Below, piece after piece: positions 25,562 to 34,907 of a DNA stretch of 48,403 bases. Within the stretch, counting starts at the first letter, position 1. Every line of letters begins with the position of its first letter. The DNA is taken from positions 1 through 48,403 of the forward strand of contig JAHFON010000005.1 of NCBI GenBank assembly GCA_023261695.1. The letters are read 5' to 3'. Both the position numbers and the translations under genes were made by a program. The stretch is from Candidatus Moraniibacteriota bacterium. GTDB lineage: Bacteria > Patescibacteriota > Minisyncoccia > Moranbacterales > UBA1568. The notes beneath the pieces are model-generated. The model was not told the origin of the DNA. It saw only the letters and a program-made list of their open reading frames with translations, and made no database searches.

Positions 25562-27310
25562 ATGCGCATTGAATTAAATCAACTGAAACTTTTCTTGTCG
25601 GATTCCAATCTGGTTCCCAAGGAAATACTGGAGCAGGTGGCGGAAGAAGCGGCGAAGAGCGGTAAAAATCTGGGAGCGCTTCTCTTGGAAAAAAAACTTA
25701 TTCAGGAGGCGGAACTGCAAAAAGTGTACGCCTATATTCTGGGTATCCCGTTTGTTGATCTTTCCAAGGAAACTATTCCCATTGAGATTCTGCAAATCGT
25801 ACCGGAGCTTATCGCCAAGAAATACAATATCGTAGCCTTTGAAAAAACCGGCACGAATTTGAAGGTGGCGATGCTGAATCCGGAGGATCTGCAGACCATT
25901 GATTTTATCAAGAAGAAAACCGGTTTGAAAATCGTGCCTTGTCTGACGACGCGCGAGAACATACAGGGCATATTGCGCCAGTATGAAAAAAGTCTCAAGG
26001 CGGAATTCGGAGATATCTTGACCGGAGATATTAAGCCAGACGGCAAAAATGAAGATGATGAAAATCTGGAACAAGTAGCCGCCGGTCTTCCGATCATCCG
26101 TATCGTGGATACACTTTTGAAACACGCCATTTTGGAATCCGCCAGTGATATTCATATTGAACCGGAAGAAAAAGCGGTGCACGTGCGTTACCGCATCGAC
26201 GGAGTTTTACACGACGCGATGACTCTGCCCAAGGACGTGGCGACCGGTCTTGTGGCACGCATCAAAGTGCTTTCCAATCTCAAATTGGACGAACATCGTT
26301 TGCCGCAGGACGGACGGTTTAAGATTCAGAACGAAGAATACAATATCTCTTTTCGCGTCAGCATACTGCCGATTTTTGACGGCGAAAAAATAGTGATGCG
26401 TCTTTTGGACGAGTCTTCCAAGGGTTTGACGCTGGAAAAAATGGGATTGGTTGGTTCGGCGTTGGAAGCGGTGCATCGCGAAATTAACAAGCCCAATGGA
26501 ATGATTCTGGTAACTGGCCCGACGGGTTCCGGCAAGACGACTACGCTGTATACGGTGATGGATATTTTGAACACGCCGGAAGTGAATATCAGCACGGTGG
26601 AAGACCCGGTAGAGTACCGGATGCCGCGCGTCAATCAAACGCAAGTCAATCCCAAGATCGGTATGACGTTTGCCGCGGCACTGCGTTCTCTTTTGCGCCA
26701 AGACCCGGATATTATTATGGTGGGGGAAATTCGCGATCAGGAAACATTGGAGATCGCTATGCACGCGGCGATGACGGGACATCTGGTGCTTTCCACTTTG
26801 CATACCAATAGCGCTTCCGCAACATTGCCGCGAATGTTGGATATGGGCGCGGAACCGTTTTTGATCGCGTCCACGGTCAATGTGATTATTGCCCAGCGTC
26901 TGGTGCGTTGTCTGTGTGTTGAGTGCCGCAAGCCGTATAAATTGGACAAAAAAGAAATAGAGTCGCTTGGCAAATCGTACGATATGGAGACTATTTTACA
27001 ATATCTCAAAGATACTCCCATCAGCCGCAAGTTTGTGGAAAAGGCCAAAGATTGGGGAGAAGTGACTCTATACAAAAAAACCGGCTGTGATCAATGTATG
27101 GGTGAGGGGTATCACGGGCGCAATGGCATTTACGAAGTATTGCCTATGGACACGGAAATCAGAAAATTGGTCACGCAATCGGCCACTACCGAAGAGATAG
27201 AAAAGACGGCCAAGAAAAATGGTATGGCTACGATAGCGGAAGACGGATTCTTAAAAATCGTGCAGGGTATCACATCGCTGGAAGAGGTTTTGCGCGTGAC
27301 GAAAGAATAA
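25562..27310 (+). CDS. pilB: Type IV pilus assembly ATPase (PilB/GspE family)
   Basis: 582 residues. The N-terminal MshE-N domain (about 1-150) has LGALLLEKKLI and VYAYILGIPFVDL. The ATPase core has Walker A GPTGSGKTTT (about 315-324), Asp box VEDPVEYRMP, Walker B IIMVGEIRDQET, and His box GHLVLSTLHTN. The zinc tetracysteine is CLCVECRKPY ... CDQCMGEGY. It powers pilus extension. Pili with DprA (32430) suggest DNA uptake, as in many reduced bacteria. Confidence 0.93.
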   Translation: MRIELNQLKLFLSDSNLVPKEILEQVAEEAAKSGKNLGALLLEKKLIQEAELQKVYAYILGIPFVDLSKETIPIEILQIVPELIAKKYNIVAFEKTGTNLKVAMLNPEDLQTIDFIKKKTGLKIVPCLTTRENIQGILRQYEKSLKAEFGDILTGDIKPDGKNEDDENLEQVAAGLPIIRIVDTLLKHAILESASDIHIEPEEKAVHVRYRIDGVLHDAMTLPKDVATGLVARIKVLSNLKLDEHRLPQDGRFKIQNEEYNISFRVSILPIFDGEKIVMRLLDESSKGLTLEKMGLVGSALEAVHREINKPNGMILVTGPTGSGKTTTLYTVMDILNTPEVNISTVEDPVEYRMPRVNQTQVNPKIGMTFAAALRSLLRQDPDIIMVGEIRDQETLEIAMHAAMTGHLVLSTLHTNSASATLPRMLDMGAEPFLIASTVNVIIAQRLVRCLCVECRKPYKLDKKEIESLGKSYDMETILQYLKDTPISRKFVEKAKDWGEVTLYKKTGCDQCMGEGYHGRNGIYEVLPMDTEIRKLVTQSATTEEIEKTAKKNGMATIAEDGFLKIVQGITSLEEVLRVTKE

Positions 27311-27337
27311 TTGAGGCGCGGGGAAAGCGGCCTCAAT
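27310..27337. terminator. Shared terminator between converging pilB and rel
   Basis: attgaggc/gcctcaat stem (27310-27317/27330-27337) between the two stop codons. Confidence 0.6.
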
Positions 27338-27343
27338 CACTTC

Positions 27344-28843
27344 TTATTTCCCAAATTCGTTGTGGCGAAGCTCGCGTTTGATATGCGATCTGGCGGATGA
27401 GGTTTTCACGAAATCCAGCCAGTCGCGGCTGGGCTTCTTTTTTTCTTTGGTAGTCAGAATCTGAATAACTTGCCCGTTCTCTATGTGATAATCAAGCGGC
27501 ACTATTTTTCCATCAGCTTTGGCGCCGGTGGCGCGATCGCCGATTTCGCTGTGTATGGCGTAAGCAAAATCTATGGGCGTTGCCTCTTCCGGCAGTTCCA
27601 CGATGTCGCCTTTGGGCGTGAAGGCAAAGATATGATTTTTGAAAAATTCAATGCGCAGGCCTTCAATAAATTCTTTGTCATCGCGGCCGATTTCTTTCTG
27701 CCACTCTTTTAACTGATTGACCCAGACCAGCTCTTTGGGCGCGGTCGTGACGGGCGGTTTTTTTCCGAAGAAGAATCCGCGCCACCCGGGCTGTTCTTGT
27801 TCCGTGTACATCCAATGAGCGGCGATGCCGTATTCCGCTTCACTGTGCATTTTGGGGGTGCGGATTTGCACCTCCAGAATCCGGCCTTCGGGACCGAAAA
27901 TAGTTGTGTGAAGGGATTGGTAACCGTTGGGTTTGGGGAGGGAAATGTAGTCCTTGATGCGGCCGACCATAGGGCGATACTCGCGATGAATGATGCCGAG
28001 AGCCTCATAGCAGTCGGAAATTTCCGGAACAATGATACGAATGGCGATAAGGTCATAGATGCGGCTGATGTTCATCTCGTGGCGCTTCAGTTTTTGATAT
28101 AAGCGATAGGGATGTTTGGTGCGACCGCTGATATCGGTCAGTCGGATTTTTTCTTTTCCCAGGGTTTCGCGAATGAGTTTTACGACGCGATTCATATATT
28201 CTTCGCCTTCGCGCAGATAAGTTTCTTCAATCTTTTTGGTTTCGGCGTAACGTTTGGGCTCCATATACATAAAACAGATGTCTTCCAGCTCGCCTTTAAT
28301 TTCACCTATGCCGAGGCGGTTGGCGATGGGCGCGTACACCTCCATAGTTTCTCGCGCGATGCGCTTCTGTTTTTCCGGCGGGAGATATTCCAACGTGCGC
28401 ATATTGTGCAATCTGTCGGCCAGTTTGATAATTACAACGCGGATGTCTTGCGCCATAGCGAGAAACATCTTACGAAGATTATCAATGTAGTATTCTTTTT
28501 GGGAGTCGTGCAGTTTGATCTTTCCGAGTTTGGTAATGCCGCTGACAAGATAAGCCACTTCCGCGCCAAAGTTTTTTTCTATTTCCGCGAGCGTCACCTC
28601 CGTGTCTTCCGGAACGTCGTGCAAAAGTCCGGCCATCAGGGTTTTTATATCCATGCCGATTTCCGCGAGGATTTTAGCCACATGCAAAGAGTGGCTGATG
28701 TAGGCTTCGCCCGACTTGCGTTTTTGTCCGTGGTGAGCTTTCTCCGCGAAATGATAGACTTCAGTGAGTAATTTTTGGTCACCACTGGAAAGGGGATGAG
28801 TTGTGGCTTTCAAGATGTCATTGAAAGTTATGGGAGATGACAT
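27344..28843 (-). CDS. rel: (p)ppGpp synthetase/hydrolase, RelA/SpoT family (Rel)
   Basis: 499 residues. The HD hydrolase domain (about 30-180) has YISHSLHVAKIL, LLHDVPEDTEVT and KLADRLHNMRTL. The synthetase domain (about 235-345) has GRTKHPYRLYQKLKR, YDLIAIRIIV and SLPKPNGYQSLHTTI. The TGS domain (about 400-460) has IFAFTPKGDIVELPEEATPIDFAY. The C-terminal helical and ACT domains are missing, so the protein is shorter than the usual ~700 residues. Makes and breaks the stringent-response alarmone. All HD and synthetase motifs look intact. Confidence 0.93.
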   Translation of the reverse strand: MSSPITFNDILKATTHPLSSGDQKLLTEVYHFAEKAHHGQKRKSGEAYISHSLHVAKILAEIGMDIKTLMAGLLHDVPEDTEVTLAEIEKNFGAEVAYLVSGITKLGKIKLHDSQKEYYIDNLRKMFLAMAQDIRVVIIKLADRLHNMRTLEYLPPEKQKRIARETMEVYAPIANRLGIGEIKGELEDICFMYMEPKRYAETKKIEETYLREGEEYMNRVVKLIRETLGKEKIRLTDISGRTKHPYRLYQKLKRHEMNISRIYDLIAIRIIVPEISDCYEALGIIHREYRPMVGRIKDYISLPKPNGYQSLHTTIFGPEGRILEVQIRTPKMHSEAEYGIAAHWMYTEQEQPGWRGFFFGKKPPVTTAPKELVWVNQLKEWQKEIGRDDKEFIEGLRIEFFKNHIFAFTPKGDIVELPEEATPIDFAYAIHSEIGDRATGAKADGKIVPLDYHIENGQVIQILTTKEKKKPSRDWLDFVKTSSARSHIKRELRHNEFGK

Positions 28844-28942
28844 AGGAGGATAACAAGAAAATTATCTATATATAGAGTATAATACAAGGGAAGTTACACT
28901 TTTGACAAACGCGGCAGGTTTGCGTTAATTTGAAAACAATTT

Positions 28943-29575
28943 ATGGAGGCGATATTATTTTCCATCGCGGCTTTTTTCTCGACTTATTTCGGAGGATTGC
29001 TCTCTTTGAGATTTAAGGAGAAACTGCATATTATAATGAGTTTTGCGGCGGGAGTCCTTCTCGGAGTTTTCAGTTTTGAAGTTTTGCCGGAAATAATCAA
29101 CGAGATTAAAATCAATGATTTTAACCCGCTTGGAGTGACGATCGCTTTCGTGCTGGGATTTATGTTTTTTCACATTATAGAAAAAACTATCCTTATTCAT
29201 CACGCCCAAGAAGCAATGTACGCGGCGCATAAGCACCCCCACGTGGGTATATTTGCGGCCATAACCTTAGCCACTCATAGTTTCGTGGACGGACTTGGTA
29301 TCGGTTTGGGTTTTCAGGTGAGCGAGGCCACCGGTTTGTTAGTCACATTGGCGGTGATAGCTCATGACTTTACGGATGGGATGAATACGGTGACTTTATT
29401 ATTAAATCATAAAAACAAAATAGAAACTGCCAAGCGATTTTTATTGTTGGACGCTTTGGCTCCGGTATTGGGAGCGGCCGCAACGCTTATTTTTCAACTG
29501 CCGCCGCATTTTCTTATTATTTACCTCGGGTTTTTTGGGGGATTTTTGATGTACATAGGAGTTCATTCAAGTTAA
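28943..29575 (+). CDS. ZIP family metal transporter
   Basis: 210 residues with about seven hydrophobic segments. Metal-site motifs are ATHSFVDGLGIGLG (helix IV) and AHDFTDGMNTVTL (helix V), with His/Asp ligands as in ZupT-like proteins. It probably imports zinc or iron. Histidines in HHAQEAMYAAHKHPH in the loop before may sense metal. A TATAAT at 28879-28884 gives a -10 upstream. Divergent from rel. Confidence 0.88.
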   Translation: MEAILFSIAAFFSTYFGGLLSLRFKEKLHIIMSFAAGVLLGVFSFEVLPEIINEIKINDFNPLGVTIAFVLGFMFFHIIEKTILIHHAQEAMYAAHKHPHVGIFAAITLATHSFVDGLGIGLGFQVSEATGLLVTLAVIAHDFTDGMNTVTLLLNHKNKIETAKRFLLLDALAPVLGAAATLIFQLPPHFLIIYLGFFGGFLMYIGVHSS

Positions 29576-29715
29576 TCGGGCTAACTATAGCAGGATTGCT
29601 GTTCGTTTTTGTGATCACTCGTTTTGTGGGATAAATTGAAAGATGTCTCTTTTCTGTTTTACCAAAAAGTTGTATACTCAAAGCAAGATAAATAATTTTA
29701 CGGGTACAATTAATT

Positions 29716-30234
29716 ATGCATCTTTTCAATAATGTTTCTCGTGACAAAACCAAAGGCTCGGTTCTGGTTTTTGCTCTGTTGATTCTGGCTTTTTCTCTCG
29801 TTTCCGCTCTTTCCATCGCTACGCTTTCAGGCACCGAAAGGAGAGCTTCTTTAGCTACTGAAAAATCCAGCCGCTCATTTCAAGTAGCTGATTCCGGAAT
29901 GGAAGCGATTCTCTACAAGATATATAAAGTAAATGATATTGGTCCCGCGTATGACAATCTTAATGAATTAGCAGGAGATATGGGCGTTACTTGTAGTAGT
30001 AGCGCTGGAGAAATTAAATTCGGTACAACCACCAACGGTTACACTATATATTTTTACGAGCTAGACCCTAGCGCGCCGTCTCCAACAAATTGTCAGAGTC
30101 CTGATTGGAGAGAGAAAATAACGCATATCAAATCCGTGGGCACTTCCGGCAACACTACCAGAGCCATAAACGTGGGATTGTCTGCTCCGTGTGTGCCCGA
30201 CCCACTTGCCGTGCCTCCTGTTACCTGTCCATAA
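29716..30234 (+). CDS. PilX-like minor pilin / pilus assembly protein
   Basis: 172 residues. The N-terminus KGSVLVFALLILAFSLVSAL is a pilin-like hydrophobic helix, preceded by a short basic leader (NNVSRDKTKG). It continues ATEKSSRSFQVADSGMEAIL, the A-D-S-G-x-E/xxA pattern of PilX-type proteins. The remainder has paired Cys (TCSSS, NCQSPD, PCVPDP). It probably joins the type IV pilus with PilB. Alone in its unit. Confidence 0.75.
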   Translation: MHLFNNVSRDKTKGSVLVFALLILAFSLVSALSIATLSGTERRASLATEKSSRSFQVADSGMEAILYKIYKVNDIGPAYDNLNELAGDMGVTCSSSAGEIKFGTTTNGYTIYFYELDPSAPSPTNCQSPDWREKITHIKSVGTSGNTTRAINVGLSAPCVPDPLAVPPVTCP

Positions 30235-30251
30235 AAATAAAATATCTTGTG

Positions 30252-32423
30252 TCAATTTGTCGCTGACGATTTTATTTTGTGAGGATTGTGGTTGGGGCAT
30301 TGTTTATTTGAACAACGCTCCGGTATGGTTTTTGTGCCTTGCATTATCAGCGCGCCGCAAAGCTTGCAAAGCGCTCCGGTCGGTTTGGCTTTGATGGCGT
30401 TTTTACAATCCGGATAATTGGAGCAACTGTAAAATATGCCGAAGCGTCCGCGGCGTTCGGTCATTTTGCCTTTTTTGCAGACGGGGCAAGTCACGTCTGT
30501 GGTGGGAGCGGCGCCGGCGTCTTTTTTGACGAATTTGCATTTCGGAAATCTGTTGCAAGCGATAAATTTGCCGAACTTTCCCTCGCGCTCCAGCAGTTTG
30601 CCGTCTTTGCATTGAGGACAGGCTTCGCCGGTTTCTTTGGGCGGTTCAATAGTTTTTCCCTCCGCGGTGAGCGCCCCGTCGCATTCCGGAAAGCGCGCGC
30701 AACTGAAAAATTTGCCGGTGCGGGAGAGTTTGATTATCATATTTGATCCGCACTTGGGGCAGACGGTTCCTTTCGGCGCGTCTCCCATATTGGTGACTTT
30801 ATCCACTTGATCCTTGCTTTTTACGGCTTGGGCGAAAGGCACGTAAAAATCTTTGAGCGTTTTTGCGTATTCGCGTTCTCCGTTTGCGATGTCGTCCAGC
30901 TTGTTTTCCATATCGGCGGTGAATGTTTCAGAAACTATGTTTTCAAAATTTTTGAAAATAAAATCATCCACCACCAGACCGGTGTCGGTGACTATAAGCG
31001 CCTTGCCTTCTTTTGTCACGTAGCCGCGATCTTGTATAGTTTTGACAATCGCGGCGTAAGTGCTGGGACGGCCTACCCCGCGCTTTTCCAATTCTTTCAC
31101 GAGGCCGGCTTCCGTATAGCGCTTGGGTGGTTCGGTTTGTTTGGCTTCCGATTCTATTTTTTTCAAAGTCAGCGGATCTGAAGCGGCGACTCTCGGTACT
31201 TCAACATCTTCGCCGCGCGCCGCCGTGTCGAGTTTAAGCCAGCCGTCAAAGACGAGATGAGAGCCGCTTACGGAAAAATTGGGAAGCGCGCGGTCAGTCG
31301 TGTTGGCGATAATTTTCGTACGGAGAATTTCCGCGTCGGCCATTTGAGAAGCAAGTGTTCTGACGCGGATGAGAGCGTAGAGTTTTTTCTCATCGTCGGT
31401 AAAGCCGGCGCTTTTCCGGAACTGGTCTGTGGGACGGATCGCCTCGTGAGCTTCTTGAGCGTTCTTGCTTTTGGTTTTCCACTTCCGTACCGCGAGATAT
31501 TTTTCGCCAAATTCTTTTTTGACTGCCGAAGTTATTTCTTGGAGCGCCGTTTCGCTCAAAGAAACGCTGTCGGTGCGCATATAAGTTATGAAACCATTTT
31601 CGTACAATTTTTGGGCGGCGCGCATCGTGCGAGCGGGAGACAGATTGAGCCGCGAACTGCCGGCTTGTTGCAAGGTAGATGTCGTAAAAGGCGCCGCGGG
31701 ATGACGCAAAGCTTCCGTGTTTGTCACCTCCACGATTTCCCAAGCTTTACTTTTGGCAATTTTCAAAATATGTTCCGCCTCTTTCTTTTCTTTGGGTTGT
31801 TGTACGCAAGTGAAGAGAATATTTTCTTTTTTAGCAGTGGCGCACAGAGCGGTGATGACATGATAAGTTTCCGGGACGAAACTTCCAATTTCTTTTTCGC
31901 GCAAAGCGAGAATGTGAAGTGCGGGTGATTGGACGCGGCCGGCGGATAAACCATAGCGCACCTTTTTCCACACCAAGCCGGAAAGATCGTAACCCACGAG
32001 CCGGTCTAAGACGCGGCGGGCCTCTTGAGCTTTGCGCAAATTGGTGTTGAGTTCGCGCGGATTGGCAACGGCTTCCTTGACGGCCTTCTCGGTAATTTCG
32101 TAGAAGAGAACGCGTCTGGGTTTTTTAATGCCGCAAGTTTCGGCAACGTGCCACGAGATGGCCTCGCCTTCGCGATCGGGATCAGTAGCGAGCAGGACAG
32201 AGTCACTTTTTTTGACGAGCGTTTTGATTTCATTCACCGTCGCTTCTTTGCCGGGAGAAATGATGTAGCGCGGAATGAAACCGCCCTGAATATCAATGGC
32301 GTCTTTGTTGGATTTGGGCAAGTCACGAATATGCCCGATGGATGCGACAACTTTGTATTCATTTTTGAGATACTTTTCGATAGTCTTGGCCTTGGAAGGA
32401 GATTCTACTATTAGCAGTTTCAT
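30252..32423 (-). CDS. topA: DNA topoisomerase I (type IA)
   Basis: 723 residues. The Toprim domain starts LLIVESPSKAKTIEKYL, with acidic cluster ATDPDREGEAISWH. The catalytic Tyr lies in FITYMRTDSVSL. The topo IA core has GRPSTYAAIVKTIQDRGYV. Four C-terminal zinc ribbons follow (CPKCGSNM, CPQCKDGK, CPVCKKGK, CKLCGALI), the last with CSNKQC. Relaxes negative supercoils. It lies six bases downstream of dprA, so the two form an operon. Confidence 0.96.
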   Translation of the reverse strand: MKLLIVESPSKAKTIEKYLKNEYKVVASIGHIRDLPKSNKDAIDIQGGFIPRYIISPGKEATVNEIKTLVKKSDSVLLATDPDREGEAISWHVAETCGIKKPRRVLFYEITEKAVKEAVANPRELNTNLRKAQEARRVLDRLVGYDLSGLVWKKVRYGLSAGRVQSPALHILALREKEIGSFVPETYHVITALCATAKKENILFTCVQQPKEKKEAEHILKIAKSKAWEIVEVTNTEALRHPAAPFTTSTLQQAGSSRLNLSPARTMRAAQKLYENGFITYMRTDSVSLSETALQEITSAVKKEFGEKYLAVRKWKTKSKNAQEAHEAIRPTDQFRKSAGFTDDEKKLYALIRVRTLASQMADAEILRTKIIANTTDRALPNFSVSGSHLVFDGWLKLDTAARGEDVEVPRVAASDPLTLKKIESEAKQTEPPKRYTEAGLVKELEKRGVGRPSTYAAIVKTIQDRGYVTKEGKALIVTDTGLVVDDFIFKNFENIVSETFTADMENKLDDIANGEREYAKTLKDFYVPFAQAVKSKDQVDKVTNMGDAPKGTVCPKCGSNMIIKLSRTGKFFSCARFPECDGALTAEGKTIEPPKETGEACPQCKDGKLLEREGKFGKFIACNRFPKCKFVKKDAGAAPTTDVTCPVCKKGKMTERRGRFGIFYSCSNYPDCKNAIKAKPTGALCKLCGALIMQGTKTIPERCSNKQCPNHNPHKIKSSATN

Positions 32424-32429
32424 ATAGTT

Positions 32430-33530
32430 TTATATTTCTATGTAATTCATTCCGCCGATATTTTTAGCAAACGCTTTGATTTCCAACAGAGTGAGCGCGG
32501 AAATTACGGACGCCGTTTCCAGTTTAGTCGCTTTGATAATCTTGTCAACGTGCGTCGGTTCCTGCGAGAGAATTTGGAGGATTTTCTTTTCTTCCGGGGA
32601 GAGAGAAATGTTTTCCGCGCGTGAAACTTTTTTTTCCGAAACAGAAGAGTTTTTTGTCGCGGGAAACTCTTCCAAAATATCCTGCACGGACGCAACGATT
32701 TTCGCGCCGCTTTTGATGAGAGCATTGGCGCCTAAAGAAGCCGGAGAAAAAATTGATCCGGGGACGGCAAACACCTCCCGATTGTAATCCAAAGCGAGGC
32801 GCGCCGTGATGAGCGTGCCGCTATTTTCGGAGGCTTCAATCACGAGTGTCCCTAGACTCATACCGGCCATAATGCGATTGCGCGCTGGGAAAGCGGCCTC
32901 AATCACTTTTGTGCCCGGCAGGTATTCGGAAACGAGCGCGCCGGAATGCATCACGGCTTGAGCCAAAGAAAGATGTGAGCGAGGATAGATTGAATCATCA
33001 TCAATACCGCCTCCGAGTACCGCCAAAGTCTCGGCGCCGGCCTCCAGGGCGGCTTTGTGCGCGATGGAATCAATACCGAGCGCCAGACCGGAAACAATGA
33101 CGTAACCGGCTTTCGCCAAATCTGAAGCGAAGCGATAAGCGGCCTGTTCGCCATAATTGGTAAATTTGCGCGCTCCGACTATGGCGATCAGCGGTTTTTC
33201 CGTCCAGTCATAGTTGCCGCGTGTATAGAGTATGGCTGGCGCGTCCGGAATTTCTTTAAGCAGGCGTGGATAAGTAGCATCAGTAAAAGCTGATATGTGG
33301 ATGTTTTGGCTGATAACTTTCTCCCACTCTTTTTCCGGAGAGATAACATCTCTGCCGGTGATGAGCGCGACGACGGTTTTCTCGCCCAAGCCGTTTATTT
33401 CCAATAAAGACTTTTTGTCGGCCTCCCAGACGGCCACGGGATTGCCAAAGTGTGTTATCAAATTCCGTACGGTTTTGTTGCCGATGCCGGGAATGAGAGT
33501 GAGGGCGTGAATAATGGCGGAGGAATGCAT
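32430..33530 (-). CDS. dprA: DNA processing protein DprA
   Basis: 366 residues. A short helix-hairpin-helix region at the start (LIPGIGNKTVRNLI, GLGEKTVVALI). A Rossmann-like DprA core has IVGARKFTNYGEQAA, GYVIVSGLALGIDSIAHKAAL, AVLGGGIDDDSIYP, FPARNRIMAGMS and ALDYNREVFAVPG. A winged-helix C-terminus (about 300-366) completes it. It loads RecA on incoming single-stranded DNA in natural transformation. Upstream of topA. Confidence 0.95.
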   Translation of the reverse strand: MHSSAIIHALTLIPGIGNKTVRNLITHFGNPVAVWEADKKSLLEINGLGEKTVVALITGRDVISPEKEWEKVISQNIHISAFTDATYPRLLKEIPDAPAILYTRGNYDWTEKPLIAIVGARKFTNYGEQAAYRFASDLAKAGYVIVSGLALGIDSIAHKAALEAGAETLAVLGGGIDDDSIYPRSHLSLAQAVMHSGALVSEYLPGTKVIEAAFPARNRIMAGMSLGTLVIEASENSGTLITARLALDYNREVFAVPGSIFSPASLGANALIKSGAKIVASVQDILEEFPATKNSSVSEKKVSRAENISLSPEEKKILQILSQEPTHVDKIIKATKLETASVISALTLLEIKAFAKNIGGMNYIEI

Positions 33531-33640
33531 AGCGCAAAATAAATCTGTCCGTTATTGTAGCCTAGTTTCAACGTGAACGCAAAAATTGACCGCGCGGGCT
33601 TTTCCAGTACAATATAATCATTGATATTTGGTCATTCAGA

Positions 33641-33712
33641 GGGCCGGTAGTTTAGTGGTAGAATGCCGCATTTGCAATGCGGAGATCGCGGGTCCGATTC
33701 CCGCCCGGTCCA
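33641..33712 (+). tRNA. tRNA-Ala (TGC)
   Basis: Acceptor gggccgg/ccggtcc with the G3.U70 pair that identifies alanine. The anticodon stem is ccgca/tgcgg with loop tttgcaa (anticodon TGC), the T arm is gcgggtccgattcccgc, and the discriminator is A. CCA not encoded. Confidence 0.92.
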
Positions 33713-34027
33713 CTATTTCAGATTTGTGCGATTATGCGCCTTGGGCTGGCGAAATTTTTGGCGGTCAATTTCTTTTCCTTGCCCTACCTTCCACGCGCGC
33801 AATCGCATAATAGCGGGCAGACCGAGGGCGCGGCGAAAAAAATCGTGGAAATTACTGAAAGAAGCGCTGAAATTCCAGCCCCAAAATGAGGCTTGATTTT
33901 TCTTGAGATTTTTTGTAGTGTGGTTAAATACTTGCAGATTTACTGCAATATTTTATATCAGCACCTTTACAACCGAGAATGCAGATAGTTAGTAGTTATG
34001 TCAACAATTCAACGACAGGAGGTGGTT
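33713..34027. other. Intergenic region after tRNA-Ala
   Basis: No convincing gene. A 51-codon frame at 33734-33889 lacks an SD and is not called. Near its end a weak promoter (ttgaga 33903, taaata 33925) and the SD (aggaggtgg) of the SET gene are seen. Confidence 0.5.
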
Positions 34028-34555
34028 ATGCAATGGTCTTGGATGAGCCCAAAAGTTCAGATTGAAAAGGCTGGTCCAAAGGGCGAGGGAGTTTTCGTTG
34101 TGAAAGAAATATTCAAAGATGACGTTGTCGCTGTTGCGGGCGGGCGAATTGTTTCTTTGGAAACGCTGGATAACGACCCGAACTTTTCAAAAGTCCAACT
34201 TCACGCTTTTCAAGTGGAAAATGACCTCTGTATTTGTCCTCCCGGATTAGATCCGGAAAGAGCATCCGGAATTTTTAAGGTGAACCATTCATGCGATCCG
34301 ACTTGCGGAATCAGAGGACAGATTACCATTGTCGCCTTGCGCTACATAGGGCCCGGAGAAGAAGTTACGTTTGACTACGCAATGACAGATACATGTGAGC
34401 TGAGAATGAAATGTCATTGCGGTAGTCTTCTTAATTGCAGAAAAATAATCACGGGCGAGGACTGGAAAAGAAAAGACCTTCAGAAGAAATACGAGGGTCA
34501 CTTTTCCAGTTACATAGAAAAACTGATCCGTGAGCAAAATCGCCTTACCATTTAA
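34028..34555 (+). CDS. SET-domain protein
   Basis: 175 residues from ATG 34028, chosen for its perfect SD (aggaggtggtt). An ATG at 33998 has none. SET motifs: GPKGEGVFVVKEI at the start, NHSCDPTC (N-H-S-C pseudoknot), GEEVTFDY, and a post-SET Cys cluster MKCHCGSLLNCR. Such proteins transfer methyl from S-adenosylmethionine to lysine. The target in a bacterium is unknown. Eukaryote-type SET plus post-SET in a bacterium suggests past transfer. Closed by the terminator at 34599. Confidence 0.85.
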   Translation: MQWSWMSPKVQIEKAGPKGEGVFVVKEIFKDDVVAVAGGRIVSLETLDNDPNFSKVQLHAFQVENDLCICPPGLDPERASGIFKVNHSCDPTCGIRGQITIVALRYIGPGEEVTFDYAMTDTCELRMKCHCGSLLNCRKIITGEDWKRKDLQKKYEGHFSSYIEKLIREQNRLTI

Positions 34556-34585
34556 ACCAGCGGATATAACGTAGGTGGTGTGTGC

Positions 34586-34702
34586 AATCAAAAAAAAAGG
34601 GGCGTGTCACTATAGCATCAGTGGCCGCCCCTTCACTATTTGTGATACTTTCAAGATTTTTTCAAATTATAAACCGGAGGGCAGATCTTCTATCTTCCAG
34701 CC
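34586..34702. pseudogene. cysS: Diverged copy of cysS 3' end with its terminator
   Basis: About 85% like 37164-37276 by eye. It contains the same terminator (ggggcg/cgcccc, 34599-34631) and, read on the minus strand, encodes GWKIEDLPSGL and stop, against GWKIEDVASGYNLKKS in the real cysS. It marks the left side of the AbiE/membrane-gene insertion. The SET gene now uses this terminator. Confidence 0.8.
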
Positions 34703-34771
34703 GCCAGCGTCACAGACCGAAGGCGTAGCGGAAGATTTTTTTGGAGGGGGATTTCACCCGCCGACCTGTCA

Positions 34772-34801
34772 GCCGCAGTTTCAACGCAGGCGGTGGTCAG
34801 C
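34772..34801 (+). repeat. 30-bp direct repeat, left copy
   Basis: Begins gccgcagtttcaacgcaggc, matching 36302-36331 in 29 of 30 bases. The AbiE pair lies exactly between. Confidence 0.85.
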
Positions 34802-34829
34802 GGTTCGAATCTACTACAGTCCACCAGTT
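34799..34829 (+). other. Possible tRNA 3'-end remnant
   Basis: agcggttcgaatctact resembles a T arm with two changed pairs, followed by acagtccacca, like an acceptor strand with CCA. No matching 5' half was found nearby. It could be a leftover of a tRNA-targeted insertion. Confidence 0.35.
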
Positions 34830-34907
34830 TGTTTTATTTGAAACTCGCTGTACACTATCTTGCATTTAGCCTTGTTATAGCATATAATACTACTGCAAGT
34901 AAGCTTT

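Noticed and set aside
33734-33889. 51-codon frame after tRNA-Ala
   Set aside because: No SD, and overlapping frames of similar length exist on the same strand; no motif.
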